Assembly (NCBI GenBank): GCA_022494885.1
Contig: JAGVSM010004932.1
Location: forward strand, 149,022 to 213,021
Length of the DNA: 64,000 nt
Source of the DNA: Micrasema longulum
Lineage: Eukaryota > Arthropoda > Insecta > Trichoptera > Brachycentridae
Reading direction: 5' to 3'
Positions within the stretch are counted from its first letter, which is position 1, and every line of letters starts with the position of its first letter. This document shows, piece by piece, positions 54,270 to 64,000 of this stretch. The position numbers and the translations under genes are program-made. The notes beneath the pieces were generated by a model, which saw nothing but the letters and a program-made list of their open reading frames with translations, had not been told where the DNA came from and made no database searches.

Positions 54270-54655
54270 TTTGAATGAACAATGTCTGAGTATATCCAAA
54301 TGCTTGCAGACTGGCTGGCATTTGGACATACTCAAATATTGTTGAATTACTACCTGGTAAAAGGAGAAGTATAAAAATTGGAAAATTGTTTTCAGGCGTT
54401 GCCTAGTAGGTGATTTGGTTCAGCCGGATGAATCTCACCCACGTGATAAAGGTTTCAACTCTTTTACTTCACAAAAGTCAACAGATGGAAGAGTTGAGGA
54501 AATGTGGATGTTCAAACATGAGCAGAATGGTGAATGTTACACAGTGTGTAAAGTGGCTACTTAAACCAGCCAATGACAGATCATAAGCCCTGTAAATGCC
54601 TAGACTTAAATATTATCTTCTCAAAATTATTTTCCTTCTCTGTTGAAATAAATTT
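54270..54655 (-). repeat. TAB repeat A-B with palindromic T end
   Basis: Minus strand: A from about 54650, B ('ggcaacgcctgaaaac'), then T. 54278-54344 is a fold-back: 'gagtatatccaaatgcttg' faces 'catttggacatactc', i.e. part of T followed by its own inverse. Confidence 0.85.
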
Positions 54656-55153
54656 TAATACTGAATCACTTCGCTCCACAAAGTTTATGTAATGTTTTTA
54701 TTTTCTTATTGTGCGTTTTATAATGTAAATAATAAAGCAAAGAAATATCAAAAAAGGCATAAGTACCTAATGTTTCAAACTGTTTTAACATTTTGATATT
54801 TTTCTCAATATATTTAGTCTTCTTTGTATATTCTCACGTGTAAATAAAATAAAAAGACTCGAAAATATTATTAAAAAATGAGTTTTTTAATCGTTAATTA
54901 AGTAGGTTTAATTAAGTTAGGATTACATAAAGGATTTGTCCTTAGTTTCATAATTTATTCACTCACGAAAATGGCGTTACAAAAGTTGTTCAAATGTATA
55001 ATTATTTTTACAAGAGTGCTGGCTTAAATTAACAAAAGCGATTATTATACAGAAACAAAATATAACACGTACTTGTAAAAGCTCATAAAATTAAAGATTA
55101 TTTTAGTTAAGCCTTTACTCAGAGCTTTAGGAGGGAAAATTAATAATAGATAA
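54656..55153. other. No identifiable feature
   Basis: AT-rich, no named repeats. Confidence 0.4.
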
Positions 55154-55335
55154 TGGCTTTCGTAGTTTACTGATTAAGACGCTTGACTCATACACGAAAG
55201 GTTCTGGGTTCGATCCCTGGTGAAAACACAAAAAATAAATGTGTTTCTTTATCAAGTCTGAGTGTTCGTGCGTTCGATGTTATAATTCACTGCTGTAATT
55301 GGGCCGGGCCTCCCGGCCTAATGCATGGAATTTTT
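55154..55335 (+). mobile_element. SINE-A
   Basis: Head 'ggctttcgtagtttactga', box B gggttcgatccctgg, body 'gtaattgggccgggcctccc', A-rich tail after 55335. Confidence 0.82.
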
Positions 55336-56429
55336 TTTGATAAAAATAAAATTTTAAATAATAACATTAATCTGATAATTTTTGAAAAAAAATCTTATCA
55401 AATTGGCGGAATATTAATTTTTACAATTCAATCATTTTTTAAGGATTCAGATCAAAAAGTTAGTAAGCTTTGAAAATTTTCATTATTTGTTTTGAAACTT
55501 TGTTGGTAATTACTGAAATATCTATCGGAACCTAATGCCGTTTAAATATTTTATTCATGATGATACATTTATCTGTTACTGAGTGAGTCTAAAAGTGAGA
55601 TTTTATATGAATAGACGTTTTTTTTATTTATTTGTTTTAAAGATACAAAAAAAAACTCTAAAAAGAAAGGACACGGTGATGTTGATTGATCAAAATTCTT
55701 CTCACGACAGGAAGTAAGTTCTGTTTCTGCCTAGACTTCCATTTTTCTATTCCACAAACGTTTCTCACTTCTTCAATATGTACAATTTTATTATTTAAAG
55801 TTCATACAGAAGACACTATTTACAAAATAAATTATATTTTACAAATAAACAGAGATGAAAAATGAAACGAATTTAAGCAAATCAATAGGGTGTCTACCTA
55901 ATAATATAATTTATTTTTATTCCTCACAAGTAATGGTAAAAACAATTCTGTTTTAAATGATTAAAAAAATAAAGTACTCTCCGCTAAGAACTAAAAATTA
56001 CTAAAACTAATATATAATTCATTAAATAAATTCAAAGTAAATGTTAATAAATTGTTTTTACCGCATAATAACTATAACTGTATTTTTATTTTCTGTTTAT
56101 CTTTTTATTTTGTTTTTTTTTCTTATGTATATTTGAATAAACATAACTTCAGATTACTATATAACTAATACAGTGTAAGTCACTCTTCAAACACAAAAGC
56201 TAGTCTTTTATTCGAAAAGTTACAGTAACACATCAACACACACAGTAGTACATTAACTAAATATATAAAGTAGATTACAATAGAAAAAAAATGCAAACCA
56301 TTTAATGTATAACTATACTTACAACTAAAAAAATGTATGATTACTCCTTATATCCAGAAATTCAGTTTCTATCTGCAATCTCAATAAACAATAAACTCAA
56401 TATGTTTTAAAACCAAATGATTCTGGGGA
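55336..56429. other. No identifiable feature
   Basis: AT-rich; a weak TAB-like 'tgcctagacttccattttt' at 55728. Confidence 0.4.
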
Positions 56430-56600
56430 TAAAAATTAATAGTATTTTCAGGCTTTCCCGAGTAAACAAAATATTAAATCAGATGAATCTCAGTCGCATT
56501 AGCCAAGGTTTTAACCAATTTATTTTATAAAAAACTTTTTACTGCAACTATGGAAGATGATTAATGTTTACTAAGCTCTTTGTCAGTATCATCGTTTTAT
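56430..56600 (-). repeat. Diverged TAB module B, inverted
   Basis: 'gtattttcaggctttcccg', 'cagatgaatctcagtcgcat' and 'ccaaggttttaacc' follow the order of inverted B. Confidence 0.5.
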
Positions 56601-56734
56601 GTTAATATTTCTAATTATGTTGTGTATTTTTTACTAGTATACCGGTTACTATTTTACAACTGATTCCTAAGTGAAACCATATGACATACTCGTATAAAGT
56701 TTATTTTTGAAGCACTAACTTTTTGGTTATTCAT

Positions 56735-56935
56735 TATAATAAAATAAATAAAAACAACTTTGTTTTTAACCACTTATTTTTTTTTTTCCACCGACCGGTT
56801 TCAAAGCAAACAAGCTTCTTCGTCAAGGTTTGCGTAACAAATGAACTAATTCCTATTTAATTTTTTTATTTAAAAGTAATAAAATGGTGATAAAAAAATT
56901 GTTGTTAAAAACAAAGTTGTTTTATTTATTTCAAA
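56735..56935. mobile_element. Inverted PLE repeat, short form
   Basis: Left arm minus ('aaaacaactttgtttttaac', hammerhead motif at 56787-56836: TTGACGAAG ... TGAAACCGGTCGG). The right arm keeps only the outer 'gttaaaaacaaagttgtttt'. Same subfamily as 2.1-2.9 kb. Confidence 0.75.
56787..56836 (-). ncRNA. Hammerhead-like motif, ACCGGT
   Basis: Near-identical to the motif at 2203-2254: TTGACGAAG, aagc...gctt, TGAAACCGGTC. First core C is T. Confidence 0.58.
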
Positions 56936-57079
56936 TTCCATATTTTTATTTTTATAGGTAACTCTACCTGTTTTTTGTAATTTGAGGTTTGTACAATATT
57001 TTGTAAATTTAAGTTAGTTTTTTTATTTTCTAATAATAAGTATTTTTTTCTTGTATATCTTATAAATGTGCGAAATACA

Positions 57080-57210
57080 GTTTTTTTTTTTTTTTTAAAA
57101 AAACCTTTATTTTTAGCATAAATAAACAATACATTCAGTAGAAAAATGAAACACTTAAGGTTGAACTTGCCAAAAAAGAGTCTAGCTCTTGTGTTTGGCA
57201 AGTTTACAAA
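57080..57210 (-). mobile_element. LINE 3' UTR with hairpin and poly(A), minus strand
   Basis: Minus strand: an 11-bp stem (aacttgccaaa/tttggcaagtt, 57155-57196) with an inner gagct/agctc-like stem, then 'caaccttaagtgtttcat', AATAAAGG and about 18 A. Signal plus A-tail indicate retrotransposition. Confidence 0.65.
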
Positions 57211-57644
57211 ATAACATAAAAATAAAACATAAGATGCAAAACAAAATAATAAAATAAATAAAAAATTACAGTATTATCCACAAACTATATTTAGACGAAA
57301 AAAATTGAGTAGGTACGTCGTCACATATATTTTGCAGGGGCACGCTCGCCGTTTCTCTATGATATACGATCTGAGCTATTGGTCGCATCGAACAATTTTT
57401 TTTGGCTCTATGGTTTTTTCCATAAAAAGAAAAGCAAGCCACGGCAACTAAAGTCCGTGACGATCTCGGCGCCGTCAACAAAGCTAAAAATCACGGAACC
57501 GGTTTAATCGGTGAGTTATTTGAATGAGCTATCTCAACGATTGTTAATCATTTTTGTGACAAATCGCTAATTGCATGTGTATTTATCCATAAAAGTAAAT
57601 TCTTTCAGATGCATTAATGTTTTTTAGAGGTTGAAAAATAAGCC
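57211..57644. other. No identified gene
   Basis: 57280-57500 is GC-richer; the minus frame 57266-57481 (71 codons) lacks a recognised domain. Confidence 0.35.
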
Positions 57645-58325
57645 CGACATATCTGAACCTTAAAGCTGAAATGCTGGAAGTCATAATTGGTCACGTGTTC
57701 AGGAGAGCGCTATGAAGTTGTTAAACTATTTCAAATGTATCTCTCGAAGTAAAAACTCAATTTATTGCTGTTTTTTTCAATTAATAAGCTTTTGAAAAGA
57801 ACATTTAAAGTATGGGCGGTCAAATACATATGGTATTACAATGTTTATTGTTTTAACCGTCCAGCCCGCGCCCTATTTCGTCCTCGGACTGTAGTATAAA
57901 AAGTGATGTAGAATATTGAATAAAAAACAGTGTTTTTATAGGATTTTCTATAAAAAAAAACATTTAATTACGTGCCATTAATTTAAACAAGAATAAATAA
58001 TGTAAAAACAAATTTAAACACGTGATATCAAAAAAAATAAAACAGTTATTGAAAGTTAACAGTGTGTGAAAAAAAGCAAAGTTAAATACAGAAACTAACA
58101 GCAAAAAAATGACATAATGGTTAGGTATGGTTAATTATGACAATAAGACTTATTCTTGTGCAAAATCCCTCTTAACGTCACAGATAGTTTATTATAAAAA
58201 TTGTGGAATTTATTCGGTATCCACTGCTTTAATACCAGCAAACCGTAGAATTCTGTTAAAAGCATGAGTTATATTACTGCACAACTGGTGTTTTAAAAAA
58301 CAATTTCAATAGTGGTATCTAAAGA
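57645..58325 (+). mobile_element. TIR-1, second copy, right end lost
   Basis: Collinear with 1868-2147 and 2957-3355: 'aaagctgaaatgctgg', 'aaatgtatctctcgaagtaa', 'taatcttgtgcaaaatccc'-like, 'aaattgtggaatttatt'. It has no PLE at 'aaaaaacagtg' (about 57910) and so shows the empty site. The inverted right end is missing. Confidence 0.82.
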
Positions 58326-58374
58326 ATCTAGAGAATTTTATATCTTACGATGATATGCTTTAGTAAATAAAAGT

Positions 58375-58415
58375 ATTTATTTGAGACATATCCGTCTCTT
58401 TATCAGAACACTCAC
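58375..58415 (-). ncRNA. Degraded PLE hammerhead-like motif
   Basis: Minus: TTCTGATAAAGAGACGG, ATATGTCTCAAATAAAT. Stem II (gagac/gtctc) survives; GAAAC and stem III are lost. Confidence 0.42.
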
Positions 58416-58587
58416 TATACTAACAAGCAAATACATAAATTATTACATGCAGAGTTATAGGAGATGCAAACACCATGGCTGCACTAAAAAATATGTTGAC
58501 AAAAGTGGTGTTGGGGAATTTATAGGAAGCTTTAATTATAAATTTTAAAAAGAAATACTGGAGTGTACACAACCTTTAACATTTATT

Positions 58588-58825
58588 TGCTGGCCTGGTG
58601 ATATAGTGATTGGCGGGTTTGCCTACCACACGAGAGGTCTCGAGTTTAATTTCTGACATGGTTGACGTGAAATATTTCTTTGAAAATGTGTTTTTGCACT
58701 AAAATATTTTATTGTCCCCGGGACTGAAACCTAAAACGTAACCAAAATGATCAAGGTAGCTGCGATTGATGTACTAATGCAGTGCCCTATGCACCATTAG
58801 GTGTGGAAAAAGGAATTATATTCAG
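58588..58825 (+). mobile_element. SINE-B, full length
   Basis: Head 'ctggcctggtgatatagtga', anticodon-arm 'gcctaccacacgagagg', degenerate box B (gagtttaatttctgac), body 'tccccgggactgaaacc', end 'gtgccctatgcaccattagg'. About 235 bp; useful as family reference. Confidence 0.84.
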
Positions 58826-59324
58826 TTCAGTGCCAAAATACGGGGTTAGTTGTCAAAAAAAGTACATACCTACTTGCAACACAAAATAAAACAAAATAAG
58901 TATTGGACATGTAAAAATTGTAAGAAAATAATCCTAACAGCTTCACTAGATACAAAAATACCTTTTCCAAAACCACGTACACTATATAAGTACTATAAAA
59001 ACAATATAATTATTTGTTATGATTACAATATGATAACTACATTTTAATAAAAATGAAGAAATAAAAAATACTTAATAAAATTTTGGAAAGATTCAAAAAT
59101 TAAAAACAAAGATTAGTATAGTATAAAATAAAATATAAAAAAAATATGATAACAAATTAATGAAAGAAAGAGGAAAATTCCAAAAATATTCTTTTAAAAA
59201 TTGGCAACTAAAAGTCTGAATTCCAAAAACTAAAACTAACTTAAGAAAATTTAAGATTATAAAAAAAAAAATAATCAGTAAAAATGAATGAAAAATAAAC
59301 ATTAATTATTGAAGGCAGCATTCA
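58826..59324. other. No identifiable feature
   Basis: Very A-rich on plus; short open frames on both strands are composition artefacts. Confidence 0.4.
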
Positions 59325-59530
59325 ATTCTTATTGTTAAGGTTATGATGATGATGTTTAAAATCCATGGTTTACGTCCATCCTGCCAGGAATCGAATTCAG
59401 AACTCCAATAATGGTAATCAAACGCTATAAAATGAGGCTGACTTATCTTGACTCGATTTTCTAACTCAGGATTTTTTCCTGCCAGCAGCCATCGAGTCAA
59501 AAAACACTCGTTAAGAGATCTAGTTCTATT
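59325..59530 (-). mobile_element. SINE-B, long variant, inverted
   Basis: 'ctgccaggaatcgaattcag' (box B inverted), head 'aaatgaggctgac', then the 5' extension inverted: 'gactcgattttctaactcag', 'ttcctgccagcagccatcg'. The minus 64-codon frame here is the SINE itself. Confidence 0.74.
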
Positions 59531-62463
59531 TTACACAGATTTATATCCACGTGAACACGGAAATTTAGTACACGTATGAAATCATTGAAACAAATTACGT
59601 ACTCCAAGATTACTTTTGATCATTTCCAAATCTATAAAATTTGAGATGATTCCACCTTTCCAAAGTAAAGTTTTTACAACCTGTCTTACTTAACCAGCCC
59701 TCCTACAAACTCAATCTGAATAAAACGGTCCGATACGCCGGAACTTTAAAATATTTAATCAAAATCAAAGAACCTAACTCCAGATATAGAATTCAAATAT
59801 CTAAACTCCTTAAGTTATGCCCTAAGGACTGGAATTCCTTTTAATTTTATCTTGTAGGTACACAGTTTCTAAAGATTAACGAATTCGATAATTTGCCGGA
59901 AGAAAGAAAATTAAACTAATTAGAAAAGATTTATGTGGAGCTGTACTTGTGTTTATTCGTAGACTATTTTTTACCTTTTCCATTATATTTAAATGAAAAT
60001 TGTTAAATACAATGTTTAAAGCAACCGAAAATATTAAATGACTTACCGAAAATAAAATGTTATACTCGTACATGTATTATCGACACTTTCAATGTAGGTG
60101 TCACGACTTTATAAATGAATATTTTTTATTGAATTTTATGAACACCAATGTTATTTTTTTATTTGATATTAATTTGCTCTTTTGTTTGTTCTAAGGTATT
60201 AAATGTTTTTTTTGGTTTGTTATTCGTAATTATGTTATTTTTCAATCTGTAATTATTAATAAGTCAATTTTCAAAATGGGCACAGCCAAAAATGCCATAG
60301 TTAGATAATAAATATATTTTTAAAATATTCAATGCCTTAATGCCAAATATAAAAGACTCAAAATGTAAGACATTTTTTTTAAAATAAAAATAATTGAACA
60401 TATTAATAGTGTAGCGAGAGATTTTTTCGAAAAATAAATGTAGATAATAAACGTTGTTCTTTATTTAATTGGTGCACATATTATTTATATTTTTATGTAT
60501 TGCATTACTTAATATTTTTTTATTATAAATTATACTGTATTATTTCATTCATGTTCTTTTATGTTTAAGTAACGTGTACTTTTGGCACACATATTTAATT
60601 TTTGTTTGTATAATAATAATTATATATTTCTTACATTTGACTAACTGGGAATTTATAATTAAGTTGATTTAGTTTTTTTTTGTTATTGTTATATAAGTAT
60701 AAAACTACTTATTCTTTAAAAGATAAAAAAATTCCATCTTAAAAGAGGCTGAGCCAGGTTAGATGGAGACTATAATAAACAGAGAACACTCCGTTATCAT
60801 TTTTTACTCACAAGTTTTATTGAAATTGCCTGTTATTAAATATGTTTACTTATTTTATGCAATAAATTTATAAAATACAAGAATAAATCAAATAAATATT
60901 GCGCAAATTGTAACCTTCTTTGAAACAAAGAAAAATATATTGAATCGCGCAATTTGTCGACTTTTTAGATCGCATTTCAAAAAAGGTACGTAAACCCAGA
61001 TGATGGACTTAGTAATAAGATCGGAAAGATTAATTACAGTTTTTTTTAAGTCTTGGTATTTTTTATATATATTCGTTATTTAACTGAATTTGTTGGGATG
61101 GGAATATTTTATTACGATTCTTCCTAATCAAAAAAAAAAATCTATTTATACAAGTGCATTTTCAAATTTAGCTTTATTGTTGATAAAATTGGCATTTTTA
61201 ATGAAAAATACAGCTTTATTCTAACCATTATTCAAACAAATTTAACAATAAAGTTAAGGGGTAAAAAAAAGGTACATTTTATAAATAAATTGTAAGTATG
61301 GTTGCCAGTTATCTCATCTGCTTACAATTTATTACTTTTCAGCTATTTTTTAAATAAGCATTATTAAGAATATTGTCATACAAGAAGTCATAAACACAAA
61401 AAACAAACATATATTTAAAAAAGAAACAATTACTAAATAAAAGGTCACCTTACAGTAGTCGGTATTCTGTTTTTCTATATTGAGTCATCAGCTATTGTGA
61501 TTATAATTTAACAGCTGGTTGATAAAGTATCCCAGGAACAAAACTTTATTAAATTTCTCTAATTTTGACTCAACGTATTGCTAGTTTATTTAATCAATAA
61601 TAACTCGTAATGCAATATTCACTATAGAACTATTAAAAGCAAAACAAATTGGGATGCTTAAGGTTGATATTTTTATAACCTTTGAAAATTTTAAGGTCTT
61701 TCGATCGACGAGTTTCGCATTCTGGAAGATGTCCACATTAGTTTTTGCAAAACTATTGCAAAGGACTTTTTTTCTGAAATCTGTTTTTATTCATTATGGT
61801 ACTGTTATAAAACATTGTTATTTTTAAACCTATTTATTGTCTTCTGATTTTTTCAATTCAACTTTAATTTTAGATCTTATTGCTGTAATGGATCAGATAA
61901 AGTGAATTTGTTTCTTTCATTGTCATTTTAAAATCAGAAATTCAAATTGGTTTAATTTCCCGTAGGTTTACCGTAATGAAAGCTTTTTACTTAGATTAAC
62001 CATTAACTAACTCTATTTTTAAACATTTTCTCTCTTATCGGTACATGAATAATAAATTTGATATTTAATGTTACCCAAAATCAACTCTTTAGTTTTATGA
62101 ACGGAATTTATAAAATCGGAGGATTATTATAAGAAAAAGAAAAACAATGTTTTGTGTTTGCTTTACCATTAATCATTTGTGAATTAGAAATGAAATACTA
62201 AATGATATGAAGTTCACTTTCAAAAAAACCCTTAAATACCAACAGGTTAGAAAGTAGAATAAATGATTTATCAAGGTTGATATTTGATTAAACAATTAAA
62301 ATCATAACACAAAAAAGGTATTGATCATAAGCAAATTTCACACCCTTACTTGCAAACAAAGGAATTCAGTTTTTATTTACATTAAATTATTCTTGATTTA
62401 AAGGTAGAATACAAATCAAAATAAATTTATTAATTGAAATAAATATTAAAATGGTTCAATCAA
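59531..62463. other. Long unidentified AT-rich stretch
   Basis: No coding domain and no copy of the named families. 60740-60790 ('gaggctgagccaggttagat', 'ataataaacagagaacactc') is compositionally different and might be an LTR or UTR piece. Confidence 0.4.
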
Positions 62464-63155
62464 TTGAGATATTTAATAATTGATATTTTACGCAAACTAC
62501 TCATTTGCTTAAATATGCTTTATAAAAGATCATTAATAGATAGAAGAAAAATTATAGACCTTTTAAATTTATTCAAAATTGTAAATTCAATATGCGATTG
62601 CCCTGAACTATTATCTCTCATCAACTTCGGGGTGCCTGGAAGATTGACTAGACAAGTGCCGCCGTTTTATAGCAACAATTCACGGACAGTGTATACTTGT
62701 AATGCCGTATTAAATAGACTTCATGAACTCGGCAATAGTTATTCCCACGTATCTGATATATTTAGTGTAAGGTATTGTTCCTATAGAACAAACCTTTTGA
62801 ACTTTTTCAAAGATGGTGAATGGTAAATATATTTATTTATTCATGCATTTCATAACTTATACAGTTTTTTGTTCACTTTGCCCAGCTGTATGAAACAGGA
62901 CTTATGATTTTCTTGTTGTATTACTGTAGAGTTTTTTATTATTTAATTTTGTTTTTTACATTTATTCTTGAATTATTTGTACTTTCTACTGAATATGCTG
63001 TATAATTTTTAGGTTAATTTTTTTAAATATAAATCTTGTATGATTTTTAGGTTTAATTTTTTTTATAAATCTTGGGTATAAGGAAATTTATGTTTTTTTT
63101 TTTAATAAATTTTTGTTAAACGCAGATTTGCCGTTTATGTTAATAAAATTTAAAA
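62464..63155 (+). pseudogene. Jockey/CR1-like LINE C-terminus and 3' UTR
   Basis: The 120-codon frame reads LNMLYKRSLIDRRKIIDLLN, FKIVNSICDCPELLSLINFG, VPGRLTRQVPPFYSNNSRTV, NAVLNRLHELGNSY and FSVRYCSYRTNLLNFF. The RR...KI-x-n, CPELL, VP-R-x-R and N-x-x-L-x-R-x-x-x-LGN-Y blocks are all present. The UTR ends 'gcagatttgccgtttatg' and 'ttaataaaat' plus A-run, as at 12.9 kb. 5'-truncated. Confidence 0.82.
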
Positions 63156-64000
63156 AAAAAAAAATATTTTTAAACAAAACTTCGTGTTTTTACTGATCGC
63201 TTTTTTATTTCTAAAATAAAATTTATTACGGTTTAACAGGTATTGCTTTCATCAAATTCGTTTATTTCGTGTTTATCGGATGTCTGTCATTGTTTGTTCA
63301 TTTTATTTGCATTTAAAAAATATTTTGATTCTTATTTTGTATATTACTTGTTTTGTTTTGTTTTTTTAATTAATTATCTATCGCAATTCAACACAAAACT
63401 TTAATTTCATAAAAAAAAAAGAAAATTTAATGACTTTTAACCAATTAAATATAATACATTCAAATTAAAAGAACAATTTAAATCAAATTTTCTGAAAAGT
63501 TAATTAAAAATAAACAATACCTTTTTGAGGAATAAATAAACAACCAAGCTAGAGATATTTTTAAAAATAAATTACATCACGTAGAATTTAGCATTTGTTA
63601 CAGGGGATTTTTTTTTCGAAAATATAATTTTTAGAAGATAAATTGTAAAATTTGATTTACGTTTTACAACATAAAATAAAATAAATTTTTACCTGTAGCT
63701 CCAAACGATGAATTGATAAAGTACAGTATTTTGACTATCAACGGAAAATAAAATAACTGTTTCTAATTATCGATTAAAGACGACACACTTGTTTGAAAAG
63801 CACTCGCGTAATTTTTTACACCGATTTTAAAAATTTTATACACAATTTCTTACAAAAATCACTTAACCATACTGAGTTTGAAAAAAAATAAAAAGACTAA
63901 CAAATCAAACGAATTCACTGCTGTAATCATGTTATTTTAATAAATTGATATAATAATTCACTTGTGTTATTTTAACCGTTGAATTTGTGTGATGATTTGC
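63156..64000. other. No identifiable feature
   Basis: AT-rich. A donor-like CTACAG|GTAAAA on the minus strand near 63693 is not supported by a reading frame. Confidence 0.4.

Noticed and set aside
1..64000. CRISPR arrays, operons, prokaryotic promoters
   Set aside because: No spaced identical repeats and no prokaryotic gene organisation; the window is eukaryotic.

Overview
The window is about 72% A+T eukaryotic DNA. It holds no long ORF, no operon-like layout and no rRNA or functional tRNA gene. Everything readable points to an arthropod, most likely insect, intergenic or intronic region packed with old transposable elements: tRNA-derived SINEs, RTE- and Jockey/CR1-like LINE remnants, Penelope-like elements (PLEs) with hammerhead-ribozyme-like terminal repeats, a mariner remnant, inverted-repeat MITEs and one or two orphan LTRs. 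The species cannot be named from the sequence. All coding remnants carry stops or frameshifts and most are 5'-truncated LINE 3' ends.

Family names used here are mine. 'TAB' is a modular repeat: T about 65 bp, A about 150 bp, B about 180 bp, unit about 390 bp, with T in either orientation. SINE-A, SINE-B and SINE-C are three tRNA-headed SINE families. 'LINE-F' is a LINE whose C-terminus reads ARLWNHLP. 'LINE-G' is a second LINE at 6.6 and 24 kb. 'rep-D', 'rep-E' and 'TIR-1' are unclassified dispersed repeats.

Layout. 1-1.6 kb: TAB repeat split by an RTE tail and a SINE. 1.9-3.5 kb: TIR-1, interrupted by an 809-bp PLE with a GIY-YIG remnant between two inverted hammerhead-bearing repeats. 4-10 kb: SINEs, an RTE RT remnant and LINE tails. 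12.0-12.7 kb: the only candidate host gene, minus strand, a signal-peptide exon with GT-AG splicing and a poly(A) signal. 13-17 kb: LINE-F copies in both orientations. 17.4-18.5 kb: apparently unique DNA. 19-20.7 kb: SINEs, a pogo-like element and an LTR. 23-29 kb: LINEs, a TTAA-flanked MITE, PLE fragments and a GC-rich island. 30-39 kb: TAB, rep-E and RT fragments. 40-46 kb: nested SINE-B, an inverted PLE pair, mariner, LINE-F and a microsatellite. 46-55 kb: TAB, RTE and several nested SINEs with clean target-site duplications. 56-59 kb: PLE, LINE 3' ends, a second TIR-1 and SINEs. 59.5-64 kb: mostly unidentified AT-rich DNA with one LINE tail.

The most notable signal is the scattered set of hammerhead-like motifs in PLE repeats. 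Their stem III is a short self-complementary palindrome that differs between copies (ACCGGT, ACTAGT, AGCGCT, ACGT) yet mostly stays palindromic. The second is the 56-residue candidate secreted-peptide gene at 12 kb.
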